This document shows positions 25,306 through 33,472 of a stretch of 64,000 nt of DNA, one piece after another. Source of the DNA: Akkermansia sp. N21116 (GTDB lineage: Bacteria; Verrucomicrobiota; Verrucomicrobiia; Verrucomicrobiales; Akkermansiaceae); assembly GCF_029854705.2 (NCBI RefSeq), contig NZ_CP139035.1:2604001-2668000 (forward strand), in the 5' to 3' direction. Below the pieces are notes generated by a model. The model saw only the letters and a program-made list of their open reading frames with translations, was not told where the DNA came from and did not search any database. Made by a program: the position numbers and the translations under genes. The stretch's first letter is position 1. The number at the start of each line of letters is the position of its first letter.

Positions 25306-27486
25306 ATGAGTGACCAGCCCGACTCACAGCCCAATCCTCCTCTTTTGAAAAAACGAACCCTCATCACCGGAGTTCCAGCAGGAGGCCAATCCGAAGTACG
25401 CCCCAAATTGTTTTCCCCCGCTACAGCGGCACAGGCAGCATCGCAAGGCAAGTTACTCACCCCGGGAGGACAAGCCCAGATAACCGAAGAACAAGCCTTG
25501 CTGGCAGAAGAACAACTCCGTCTCCAACAGGAAGAACTCGCCCGCCAGGCCGCCGAACAGGCAGAACGCGAACGTCTCGACGCAGAACAGGCGGCACAAA
25601 AACGCCTGGAAGCAGAACAAATCGCCGCAGCACAAGCTGAAGAAGAGCGTCTGGAAATTGAACGGGCGGCTGCTGAACGCACCGCCTACGAACAGGCTAT
25701 ACGTGACGAACAGGAAAAACTCGCCGCGGCACAAACTGCAGAAGAAGCTCAGCCTCCGTACTATCAAGGGGAAGCCCCCCAAGCTGAAGAACTGGATGCC
25801 AAAGTCAAACATGCACTGGAACAATTGAAAGCCGCCCAGGAAGCTCTTATTGCAGCCCAGGCCACGGCTACCAGTCTGTCTCCCTCTGTGTCTGCAGCCC
25901 CCGCACCAGCACCGGAGTCCTCACCTGGCACAGCACCACGCTTGAAACTGGCTACTCCAGCTTCGCTCGTTTCTGCCGCACCTTCACCATCGCCGGCCAT
26001 CACGCCAAAACCAGTAGCGACTTCTTCTCCGCTTCCCGGCACCCCTGCCAGTCCATCTCTTAGCGGTGGTTCCATCCCGCCAACTGCAGGCATCCCGCAA
26101 TCTCCGGACGCCTCTTCTTCCGCCCCCCAACCGGAATCCATCATGAGCAAAAAGCCGATCAAATTCGGCATCATAGCCGTCTGCATCGCCGCCATCGGTT
26201 GCGGAGCCGCCTATTACTATGTTTCCGGAAGAGACGAAGCAATACGGAAGGCCAACGCCAGATATACCGAATTGCAAAAAATTGGTGTCGAACTCGGGAA
26301 GGAATCCTCTTCCCTTGGCGCAGACAAAGGAGGAGATATCCTGAAATACGATGCGGCAACATTCAAAACAAAAGTCACCCCCAATGCCAAGGATGCGGAC
26401 TTCCTTCTTGACCACATACGCGGAACAAAAGACCCGACAGGAGCCAAGGCTGCCATCCATCTGCTCTCCGTCATGGGCCAGCTGGATCCCAAGATTGCTT
26501 TAAAAACGATTACGGATATCACCAATAACCCGAAGAAGTATACCAAGACACAGATTTCGATGTTTACCTCCATCCTGGCCTCGTCGAAAAACCCCAAAGT
26601 CTTGCAGCATCTCTGGCTCCTTCAGCGCAAACTCGCCGCTGCCAATCAGAAGGAACTGGAAGCCACCGTACTGCGTGAAATGCGTCTTGGCCTTGACCCC
26701 AACAGTATTACCCCTCTGTTAAAACTTCTGTTCAATCCCGACACCAAAGTTACCGATTCACATATCGTCGATGCTCTTGCCACTGCCATCCCTTCCATGG
26801 CGGACAAAGCTGACGATGCCGGTAAATCCCTCATCGCTGAAGAAATCGTCAAAGCAGCCAATTCTGCCCCCAAAGATACAGAAGCCAAACGATTAAACAT
26901 TGCCTACCAGGCCCTCGCCCTAACCGGCAAACCTATGGCTATTTCATTCTTCAGGGACACCGTCAAGAACAGTCCCCTCATCAACAAAATCACGGCGATC
27001 CGCGCCATGAAGAGTTGTGTCAGCGACGATGCCATCCCTCTCCTCCGTGAATTCATGACATGGAAAGATCCGGATCTGGAACGGGAATCCACTGTGCGCG
27101 AAATCAGGAATTCCATATCCAGCGTCCTTGGAAACAGGCTCGGACAACGCAGCAACGAAGAAGGTAAAGCGCTCTTCCAACCGGAAATAGACCGCATTAA
27201 CGACCTCTCAGCCCAAGCCGCCGCCGCCCCCGACGACAAAAAACTTGCCCAGGCAGCCCAGGATGCAAAAATGATGATTCTCGCCACCGTGTCAATCGCC
27301 ATTGAAGAATATCCTTATGTCAAAGACATTCTGGACCAATTCATAAAAGATACCGATCCCAAAGTCTCCGAACGGGCCAAAAACATCCGTAAGCTGATTG
27401 CCAACCGTAAAAACCTCCAAAAGGAACGCAAAGGCATGAGCGAAGAAGAAAAAGCCGCCTACTGGCAAAACAAACTGAACCAGTAA
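25306..27486 (+). CDS. Single-pass membrane protein with long coiled coil and alpha-helical repeat domain
   Basis: A 726-residue protein of unknown function. Residues 58-147 are an Ala/Glu/Gln-rich coiled coil (for example EEQLRLQQEELARQAAEQAE), with a shorter one near 165-190. Residues 190-280 are Pro/Ala/Ser-rich and probably extended. One transmembrane helix lies at about 285-305 (FGIIAVCIAAIGCGAAYYYV). Residues 306-726 are helical with HEAT-like spacing (ALKTITDITNNPKKYTKTQI, PLLKLLFNPDTKV, IPLLREFMTWKDP), ending in a charged tail. With no signal peptide and lysines before the helix, the coiled coil should be cytoplasmic and the repeat domain periplasmic. A strong terminator follows. Confidence 0.72.
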   Translation: MSDQPDSQPNPPLLKKRTLITGVPAGGQSEVRPKLFSPATAAQAASQGKLLTPGGQAQITEEQALLAEEQLRLQQEELARQAAEQAERERLDAEQAAQKRLEAEQIAAAQAEEERLEIERAAAERTAYEQAIRDEQEKLAAAQTAEEAQPPYYQGEAPQAEELDAKVKHALEQLKAAQEALIAAQATATSLSPSVSAAPAPAPESSPGTAPRLKLATPASLVSAAPSPSPAITPKPVATSSPLPGTPASPSLSGGSIPPTAGIPQSPDASSSAPQPESIMSKKPIKFGIIAVCIAAIGCGAAYYYVSGRDEAIRKANARYTELQKIGVELGKESSSLGADKGGDILKYDAATFKTKVTPNAKDADFLLDHIRGTKDPTGAKAAIHLLSVMGQLDPKIALKTITDITNNPKKYTKTQISMFTSILASSKNPKVLQHLWLLQRKLAAANQKELEATVLREMRLGLDPNSITPLLKLLFNPDTKVTDSHIVDALATAIPSMADKADDAGKSLIAEEIVKAANSAPKDTEAKRLNIAYQALALTGKPMAISFFRDTVKNSPLINKITAIRAMKSCVSDDAIPLLREFMTWKDPDLERESTVREIRNSISSVLGNRLGQRSNEEGKALFQPEIDRINDLSAQAAAAPDDKKLAQAAQDAKMMILATVSIAIEEYPYVKDILDQFIKDTDPKVSERAKNIRKLIANRKNLQKERKGMSEEEKAAYWQNKLNQ

Positions 27487-27515
27487 ACGACTTTCTTCCT
27501 CCTCACATCTCATCA

Positions 27516-27556
27516 AAAACTCCGGCAGAGCACCTCGTTCTGCCGGAGTTTTTTCT
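27516..27556 (+). terminator. Rho-independent terminator
   Basis: A perfect 14-bp stem, AAAACTCCGGCAGA at 27516-27529 with its complement at 27539-27552, followed by TTCTTTG. It separates the coiled-coil protein gene from the GH31 gene. Confidence 0.85.
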
Positions 27557-27619
27557 TTGATCGTTGAAATAATCAAGACTTCTTGAAAGCCCCATCCCTC
27601 TTTCATCGTATAAAAAACT

Positions 27620-29866
27620 ATGGTTCATCTCTCCGGTATTTCCCCTTTCCTGGCTGTGCTCCTCACCAGCGGAATCATAAACAATCACACAGTTTCTGCA
27701 GAAGAACCACCCCAGCCACCTTCCCTCCCCCAATCACTTGCTACAATGACGGAAGCACCAGAAGCCGTTAACATTGCCCCGGGAGTCTGGAGAATACGCA
27801 TTGGAACCCCGGAAAAGGAAATCAGCTACAGCAGACTCGCCGACCGTGCTCCACGAATAAAGGAGCTGGAAGCCTATCCCAGGCAGGAATTTCCCTTCGC
27901 CCCAGGAGACATCCGTTACACCATCGGAGCCGACCACAGTATCGGCATTCGCATCCCGGCCCCACCACACGAAGACATCTTCGGTTTTGGCCTCCAGCTT
28001 GACGGTATCAAAAAAAAGAACCGCGTCATGGATCTGCGTGTAGATCACTGGGGAAATGGCAAAGGACAGACCCACGCGCCCGTTCCGTTCTACCTCTCCA
28101 GCCGTGGATATGGCATCTACATCAACACCGCTCGACCTCTCAAAGTCTATTCACAGGTCGGCAATCGCAAAGATGCGCCATTCATCCCAACACCAGTTGA
28201 CCGCAACCCCCCCCCGGATGAAAAACCAGCCCACGGATGGGATGCCCAGCCCATCGGAGATGCCGTCGAGATACAAACCTACGCCCAAGGAGTGGAAATC
28301 ATCGTCTTTGCAGGTGAAACACTTCAGGACATCGTCGCAAAATACAACCTCTTCAACGGAGGAGGAGCCTTGCCCCCCCTCTGGGGGCTTGGTTTCTGGC
28401 ACCGTGTCCCCGCCCAGTTCACCGCAGAAGAAACAGAAAAGGAAGTCGCACAATTCCACGACAAGAACATCCCTCTTGATGTCATTGGACTGGAACCAGG
28501 CTGGATGACCAAGTCCTACCCCTGTACCTTCGAATGGCAACCCAAACGCTTCCCCAACCCCGCCCGTTTCACGGAAAACATGCTCAACCAGGGCATCCAC
28601 ATCAACCTGTGGGAAAACCCCTACATTTCACCGGAAGCCAAGCTCTACTCCTCCATGCTTCCCCTGTCGGGCACACATACGGTATGGCTGGGCATCGTCC
28701 CGGATTACACCCTGCCAGAGTCACGCAAAATCATTACCGATCAACATAAAAAAGCTCATCTCGACATCGGTGTCTCCGGGTACAAAACGGATGAAGTGGA
28801 CGGTTTCGACCAATGGCTGTGGCCAGACCATGCCCAATTTCCATCCGGGCTAGGAGGCAGCGTCATGAGGCAAATCTACGGACTCACCCTCCAGAAAACC
28901 TACCAGCAGGATCTGTTCCGTAAAAACAACACAAGATCCTACGGACAAATTCGCTCATCCAACGGTGGTGCCTCTGGATATTCCAATACCATCTATAGCG
29001 ATGCCTACTCCCACGGACAATTCATCAATGGTATCTCATCCGCCAGCTTGTGCGGTGTCCTCTGGTGCCCGGAAATCCGCTCCGCCGCCAACTCGCAAGA
29101 ATGGCTCTGCCGCATGCAGACTGCCATCTTCTCTCCGCTGGCACAGCTCAATGCCTGGGCTGATGGTACCAAACCATGGTCTTATCCAGAAGTAGAAAAC
29201 CAGATTCGGGAACTGATCGAACTCAGAATGCGCCTGCTGCCCTACCTTTACACCGCGTTCTCGGAATACAATCGCAAGGGGATCCCGCCCTTCCGCGCCA
29301 TGTTACTGGAAGCCGGCTTCAAATCCCAGGAAAAGATCGTCGCAGGAAAGCTGGATGCACGGGACAACCCGTATGCCACATCCCAAATCGTTGAAAGAAA
29401 CGATCAATACATGATGGGGCCCGACATCATGGTTGCCCCATTCTACGAAAAACAATCCCAGAGGCGCACCGTTTACCTCCCCGCTGGTACCTGGTATGAC
29501 TTCTACACAGGCAAAGCCTGGCAAGGCAATACAAGCATCACTGTTGACAATGATGGCAAAGTGCCGCTCTTTGTCAAGGAAGGTGCCGTCATCCCCATGC
29601 TCGCACATCCCGTCGCTAACGCCCGGGAAGCACTGAATGCTCCCCTGGAAATCCGTTACTACGGAAGAACGGACGGTTCCGCCGAACTTTACGAAGACGA
29701 TGGCACCAGTTTCGACTACGAACAGGGGCAATTCAAAATCAGGCGGTTCACCGTCACAAACAAAGAGGGACAAGCCCCGATCTTGGAAGAAAAAGTCATC
29801 AAGGCTGATGGTCCATCACTCTTCGGCACAGTCAAACAATTCTCCACCATGAGCCAAGAGAAATAA
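27620..29866 (+). CDS. Exported GH31 family alpha-glucosidase-like glycoside hydrolase
   Basis: A 748-residue glycoside hydrolase family 31 enzyme. An N-terminal signal peptide (about residues 1-26, ending VSAEE) directs it to the periplasm or surface. The catalytic barrel starts near PPLWGLGFWHRVPAQF. The likely nucleophile is D391 in YKTDEVDGFD, and the likely acid/base is D461 in IYSDAYSHGQF after the RSSNGGASGYSNT loop. Later family blocks are MRLLPYLYTAFSEY and the beta-sandwich part YLPAGTWYDFYTG and LYEDDGTSFDYE. Members release alpha-linked glucose, xylose or galactose from glycans; the specificity here cannot be read. It has its own transcription unit, converging on the HAD gene. Confidence 0.9.
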   Translation: MVHLSGISPFLAVLLTSGIINNHTVSAEEPPQPPSLPQSLATMTEAPEAVNIAPGVWRIRIGTPEKEISYSRLADRAPRIKELEAYPRQEFPFAPGDIRYTIGADHSIGIRIPAPPHEDIFGFGLQLDGIKKKNRVMDLRVDHWGNGKGQTHAPVPFYLSSRGYGIYINTARPLKVYSQVGNRKDAPFIPTPVDRNPPPDEKPAHGWDAQPIGDAVEIQTYAQGVEIIVFAGETLQDIVAKYNLFNGGGALPPLWGLGFWHRVPAQFTAEETEKEVAQFHDKNIPLDVIGLEPGWMTKSYPCTFEWQPKRFPNPARFTENMLNQGIHINLWENPYISPEAKLYSSMLPLSGTHTVWLGIVPDYTLPESRKIITDQHKKAHLDIGVSGYKTDEVDGFDQWLWPDHAQFPSGLGGSVMRQIYGLTLQKTYQQDLFRKNNTRSYGQIRSSNGGASGYSNTIYSDAYSHGQFINGISSASLCGVLWCPEIRSAANSQEWLCRMQTAIFSPLAQLNAWADGTKPWSYPEVENQIRELIELRMRLLPYLYTAFSEYNRKGIPPFRAMLLEAGFKSQEKIVAGKLDARDNPYATSQIVERNDQYMMGPDIMVAPFYEKQSQRRTVYLPAGTWYDFYTGKAWQGNTSITVDNDGKVPLFVKEGAVIPMLAHPVANAREALNAPLEIRYYGRTDGSAELYEDDGTSFDYEQGQFKIRRFTVTNKEGQAPILEEKVIKADGPSLFGTVKQFSTMSQEK

Positions 29867-29893
29867 GACATTCCCATCCGTCATTGGAAAATG

Positions 29894-29928
29894 ATGCGTA
29901 CGGAGACACGACCAGTCTTCCGTACGCA
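29894..29928. terminator. Hairpin between convergent genes
   Basis: TGCGTACGG at 29894-29902 pairs with CCGTACGCA at 29920-29928. It lies between the convergent GH31 and HAD genes and could act in both directions. There is no T-run on either side, so the call is weak. Confidence 0.4.
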
Positions 29929-29941
29929 GAGCAAAAATGTA

Positions 29942-30562
29942 TCACACCTGCTCGAAATACTCCTCTGGCGTCTCCACCACGATGCAATCCATCCCGGCTG
30001 CATTAGCCGCTAGAATTCCCGGTTCCGCATCCTCAAAAACCACACAATCGGCAGATTTGACCCCCAATTTCTCAGCCGCAAGAAGGAACATGTCCGGCGC
30101 TGGCTTTCCATGCTCCACATCTTCAGGCGTCACCACCAGGGAAAACAAATCATCAATTCCCGCACTCTTCAACGTCATACTGGCACCAGCCATCATACTC
30201 CCCGTCGCAATAGCAACCGGAGCATTGGCTCCCAGAGAACGGACGAAATCAACCGTCTCCACAATAGGCACCACACCTTCGTTCGCCAACAGATCCAAAT
30301 AAATCGCCCTCTTGTCTTCCGACACCGCCTCAGCATCCATCTCGACGCCATACTTGCTATTGATGAATTTCACAACATCGCAGGCAGACTTGCCGCCGCA
30401 GGCGTAAAACTCCCTCGGCAGGAATGCTTCGTAAGGAGCGCCAGCCTTGTGGAGAGCCATCCTCCATGCCTTGTAATGCAGGGGCATACTGTCAACAAGG
30501 GTTCCATCCAGATCAAAAATATATCCTGCATACTGCTTTTCAGGCAAGTGGACTCGCTTCAT
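29942..30562 (-). CDS. HAD-superfamily phosphatase/phosphoglucomutase-like protein
   Basis: A 206-residue haloacid dehalogenase fold protein of the beta-phosphoglucomutase/sugar phosphatase branch. Motif I is FDLDGTLVDSMPLH near residues 15-28, containing the nucleophilic aspartates. The cap region follows (YEAFLPREFYACGGKSA), then motif II ATGSMM, the motif III lysine in HGKPAPDMFLLAAEKLG and motif IV VVFEDAEPGI. It is cytoplasmic. The neighbouring alpha-glucosidase makes a hexose-phosphate substrate plausible but not proven. The translation starts MKRVHLPEKQYAGYIF. Confidence 0.88.
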   Translation of the reverse strand: MKRVHLPEKQYAGYIFDLDGTLVDSMPLHYKAWRMALHKAGAPYEAFLPREFYACGGKSACDVVKFINSKYGVEMDAEAVSEDKRAIYLDLLANEGVVPIVETVDFVRSLGANAPVAIATGSMMAGASMTLKSAGIDDLFSLVVTPEDVEHGKPAPDMFLLAAEKLGVKSADCVVFEDAEPGILAANAAGMDCIVVETPEEYFEQV

Positions 30563-30720
30563 GGGAAGGCATCATAAGGACTCAACCCTGATCGTAAAGC
30601 CCGGAAACAGACTTATTCCCAACCTACCGCCAGTAAACCACGCCTCATCTATCCGAACAATATAAAACGAAGAGAAGGAGAGAAAAATGTTTTTTCCCAA
30701 ATATTTTACTCATCCGATAC

Positions 30721-30748
30721 TTGACATTGAGAATCCCCTCACTAGAAT
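30721..30748 (+). promoter_or_regulatory. Sigma-70-type promoter of rpsT
   Basis: TTGACA at 30721-30726 and TAGAAT at 30743-30748 are separated by 16 bases. The -35 is a perfect consensus and the -10 matches five of six bases. The predicted transcript would start about 35 bases before the rpsT start codon. Confidence 0.75.
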
Positions 30749-30790
30749 CGACCGCACTCGGAACGAAAACCGACACATCCTTTTTTTCAC

Positions 30791-31054
30791 ATGGCTAATA
30801 TTAAATCCGCACTGAAACGCATCCGTCAGACGAAGACCCGCACCGCCAGAAACCGTGCTGCTCATTCACGTCTGAAGACCCTCCGCAAGAAGATTGCCTC
30901 TGCCATCGAACAAGCTGACAAGGCCGCTGCAGCCGTTGCCTACAGCGAATTCTCCTCTGCCGTCGACAAAGCCGCCAAGACCGGCAAGGTTCCGGCCAAT
31001 CGCGCTGCAAACTACAAGAGTAAGGCAGCCAAGGCAATCGCCAAAATCGCCTAA
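30791..31054 (+). CDS. rpsT: 30S ribosomal protein S20
   Basis: An 87-residue, very basic protein with the S20 signature MANIKSALKRIRQTKTRTAR and NRAAHSRLKTLRKKI, and the C-terminal block NRAANYKSKAAKAIAKI. It binds 16S rRNA during early assembly of the small subunit. Length is as usual for bacteria. A near-consensus promoter lies upstream and a strong terminator downstream, so it is transcribed alone. Confidence 0.97.
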   Translation: MANIKSALKRIRQTKTRTARNRAAHSRLKTLRKKIASAIEQADKAAAAVAYSEFSSAVDKAAKTGKVPANRAANYKSKAAKAIAKIA

Positions 31055-31085
31055 GTTCTTCATTCGGTTTTCCGTCCTTTTCATG

Positions 31086-31121
31086 ACAAGCCGGCCTGTT
31101 TACGCAGGTCGGCTTGTTTTG
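31086..31121 (+). terminator. Rho-independent terminator after rpsT
   Basis: A 13-bp stem with one G-U pair, ACAAGCCGGCCTG at 31086-31098 and CAGGTCGGCTTGT at 31105-31117, followed by TTTGTT. Confidence 0.85.
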
Positions 31122-31155
31122 TTACCCTGATCCCATGCAGCAATCTAGGAAAGAG

Positions 31156-31356
31156 ATGGCGACGCTCATCATCAATGATCCCTCCTCCTTCAAAGTATGT
31201 GAAGGTTGTGGTTCCATCGTTTCTCAACAAACGGCTCTCTGTCCGAATTGCAATGCTTACCGGTTCGAGACACAAGACGAATATGTCGTCGAACAGGCCA
31301 TCCTTCTCGCTTCGCGGGAGCAACGTTCCGTCACTCCGGACGACATTGATTTTTAA
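31156..31356 (+). CDS. Small zinc-ribbon protein
   Basis: A 66-residue protein with one four-cysteine zinc ribbon: VCEGCGSIVSQQTALCPNCN, residues about 14-33 (C-x2-C, then C-x2-C). The tail is acidic (EQRSVTPDDIDF). The ATG at 31156 was chosen because AGGAAAGAG stands directly before it; ATGs at 31135 and 31114 are in frame, but the latter falls inside the rpsT terminator. It lies 21 bases before the Nudix gene, so the two are probably co-transcribed. No function is recognised. Confidence 0.7.
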   Translation: MATLIINDPSSFKVCEGCGSIVSQQTALCPNCNAYRFETQDEYVVEQAILLASREQRSVTPDDIDF

Positions 31357-31377
31357 GCTTCCCCTACCAAGTTCCCC

Positions 31378-31941
31378 ATGAAGCAGGATAATCTTAAAAA
31401 ATGGAAGGTTCTGCGGAGTGCCTACATCCACCGGGAACCATGGTTTACCGTCCGGGAAGAAGATGTACTCCTCCCCAACGGCAAAGAAATCCCATCCTAC
31501 CATATCCTGGAATATCCCGACTGGGTCAACGTGATCGCTATCACACGCGACAGACGCTTTGTCATGGAAAAGCAATACCGCCACGCACTCGCCCGCGTCG
31601 ACTACGAACTTTGCGCTGGCGTCACGGAACCGGAGGACGGTTCCCCCATGGAGTCCGCCCGAAGGGAACTGCTTGAAGAAACCGGTTACGGAGGCGGAAC
31701 ATGGGAACACTTCATGACACTCTCCGCCAACCCCGGTACCCATACCAATTACACGCACTGCTTCATTGCACGCGATGTAGAACGACTTGGAGAACCATGC
31801 CTGGAGGATACAGAGGACATCTCTGTCCAGATTCTGACAAAAACCGAGCTTCTCGACATCATGACAAGAGGCGGCATCATCCAGGCTCTCCATATCGCCC
31901 CTCTGTGGAAATACATGGCCCTGTTTCCCGGAAAAGCCTGA
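31378..31941 (+). CDS. Nudix hydrolase (ADP-ribose pyrophosphatase-like)
   Basis: A 187-residue Nudix protein. The Nudix helix is clear in MESARRELLEETGYGGG near residues 91-107, with an upstream glycine loop AGVTEPEDG that is slightly longer than the canonical spacing. WVNVIAITRDRRFVMEKQYR and the L-SANPGTHTNYTHCF loop resemble ADP-ribose pyrophosphatases, which cleave ADP-ribose or nucleotide sugars to clear or recycle them. The protein is cytoplasmic. It follows the zinc-ribbon gene by 21 bases; argF begins 86 bases later. Confidence 0.88.
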   Translation: MKQDNLKKWKVLRSAYIHREPWFTVREEDVLLPNGKEIPSYHILEYPDWVNVIAITRDRRFVMEKQYRHALARVDYELCAGVTEPEDGSPMESARRELLEETGYGGGTWEHFMTLSANPGTHTNYTHCFIARDVERLGEPCLEDTEDISVQILTKTELLDIMTRGGIIQALHIAPLWKYMALFPGKA

Positions 31942-32027
31942 GGCAGGTCTTTCCATGTCCTAATAAATCCTTTTCATCATGGGTTCCAAAGCCTAGTTTT
32001 CCCTTTTCTCCAACAAATTTTCCCGTT

Positions 32028-32948
32028 ATGAACAACCTCCTTTCCATCGAACAACTCCAGGCTGAAGAAATCACGGATCTCCTGGCTCTGGGACACAAGC
32101 TCAAAGCCGAACGCGGCCACCATGCGGAACATCCACTCAAGGGACAGAGCTGGGGATTGATTTTCTCTAAATCCTCCACGCGCACCCGTGTCTCCTTCGA
32201 AGTCGGCATCAGCGAACTCGGAGGCAGGCCGATGTTCCTTTCCGTTCACGACATCCAACTAGGCCGCGGAGAACCCGTCAAAGACACCGCCCGCGTCCTC
32301 GGTCGCATGATCCACGGCGTAGCTATCCGTACCTACGGACAAAACGAAGTGGTCGAATTCGCCAAATACTCCGGTATCCCGACCATTAATGCCTTGACGG
32401 ACGACGAACACCCCTGCCAGATTCTAGCCGACCTTCTAACCATCGAAGAAATCTACGGCAAAGCTTCCTGGAAGAACATGAAAATCGCGTTCATGGGCGA
32501 TGCCGACAACAACATGGGACGCTCCTGGATGTGGGCAGCCAAAAGACTCGGCTTCACTCTCGCCCTCGGTGGCCCGGAAGCCTATCTGCCCTCCGCAGAA
32601 TACCGGGCAAGGCTGAACTGCGACAACATCATTTACACCACCGATGCCGAAGAAGCCGTCCGCGGCGCTACCGTCATCAACACTGACACTTGGATCTCTA
32701 TGGGACAGGAATCCGAACACGGTACCAAGGAAAAACATTTCCTTCCCTACCAGGTCAACGATACTCTCCTGAACGCCGCGGCCCCGGATGCTACCGTCCT
32801 TCACTGCCTCCCTGCCTACCGAGGTATGGAAATCACAGAGGAAGTACTGGAACATAACGCCGACGCCATCTTCCGAGAAGCGGAAAACAGACTTCATGCC
32901 CAAAAGGCTGTCCTGTCCACCCTGGCACGCAACTGCTACGGTCAATAA
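32028..32948 (+). CDS. argF: Ornithine carbamoyltransferase
   Basis: A 306-residue enzyme joining ornithine and carbamoyl phosphate to give citrulline in arginine synthesis. The carbamoyl-phosphate loop SSTRTRVSFE lies near residue 49, HPCQILAD near 128, and the ornithine-binding block HCLPAYRGMEITEEVLE near 259. GDADNNMGRSWMWAA marks the second domain. The ATG at 32028 gives the usual start MNNLLSIEQLQAEEI; a longer in-frame extension overlaps the Nudix gene and is not credible. The D-N-N-x-x-S-W order supports ornithine rather than aspartate transcarbamylase. sufE follows 19 bases downstream. Confidence 0.95.
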   Translation: MNNLLSIEQLQAEEITDLLALGHKLKAERGHHAEHPLKGQSWGLIFSKSSTRTRVSFEVGISELGGRPMFLSVHDIQLGRGEPVKDTARVLGRMIHGVAIRTYGQNEVVEFAKYSGIPTINALTDDEHPCQILADLLTIEEIYGKASWKNMKIAFMGDADNNMGRSWMWAAKRLGFTLALGGPEAYLPSAEYRARLNCDNIIYTTDAEEAVRGATVINTDTWISMGQESEHGTKEKHFLPYQVNDTLLNAAAPDATVLHCLPAYRGMEITEEVLEHNADAIFREAENRLHAQKAVLSTLARNCYGQ

Positions 32949-32967
32949 TCCTCAAATACCATTAGCC

Positions 32968-33387
32968 ATGGGATACGAAGAACGATTACAGGAACTCCTT
33001 GACGAACTGGATCTTTTCCAGGACTGGACCGAACGTTACGAATACATCATCGGCCTGGGAAAACAACTCCCTCCCCTTCCGGAAGCCCTTAAAACCGACG
33101 ACATTCTCATCAAGGGATGCCAATCGCGCGTATGGCTCCACACGGAAAGCCGGGACGGCAAGCTCATTCTGGCAGCTGACAGCGACTCCCTCATCACCAA
33201 AGGCCTCATTGCCCTGTTCGTACGCCTCTTATCCGGTCTCCCTGCAGAAGAAGTTATCAAGGCCGACATGAGCAAACTCGACCAAACAGGTCTTAAAGAC
33301 CACCTCGCCCCCACGCGAGCAAACGCTCTCAACTCCATGGCCGGTCAAATCAAACAGGCAGCGGCACGCATCGCCTCCGGCTCCTGA
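32968..33387 (+). CDS. sufE: SufE-family sulfur acceptor for cysteine desulfurase
   Basis: A 139-residue SufE-type protein. It accepts persulfide sulfur from a cysteine desulfurase such as SufS for Fe-S cluster assembly. The active cysteine is about residue 51 in IKGCQSRVWLHTE. The flanking blocks YEYIIGLGKQLPPLPE, the acidic LILAADSDSLITKGLIALFV and LTP-like LAPTRANALNSM fit the family. The start MGYEERLQELLDEL at 32968 is 19 bases after argF. No sufBCDS genes are nearby, so the pairing with argF may be fortuitous. A terminator follows. Confidence 0.9.
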   Translation: MGYEERLQELLDELDLFQDWTERYEYIIGLGKQLPPLPEALKTDDILIKGCQSRVWLHTESRDGKLILAADSDSLITKGLIALFVRLLSGLPAEEVIKADMSKLDQTGLKDHLAPTRANALNSMAGQIKQAAARIASGS

Positions 33388-33415
33388 GACACCACAATCA
33401 TTGATTCCACACCCG

Positions 33416-33454
33416 CCCCGGTTCCCCCAACAAGGGAAGCCGGGGTATTTATTT
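33416..33454 (+). terminator. Terminator after sufE
   Basis: CCCCGGTTCCC pairs with GGGAAGCCGGGG (ending at 33445) with a single bulge, followed by TATTTATTT. It stands between the convergent sufE and murJ genes. Confidence 0.65.
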
Positions 33455-33472
33455 GCTACCAACAACCGCCTG

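Noticed and set aside
31701-32027. N-terminal extension of ornithine carbamoyltransferase
   Set aside because: These codons overlap the Nudix gene and look unlike protein; the family start fits the ATG at 32028.
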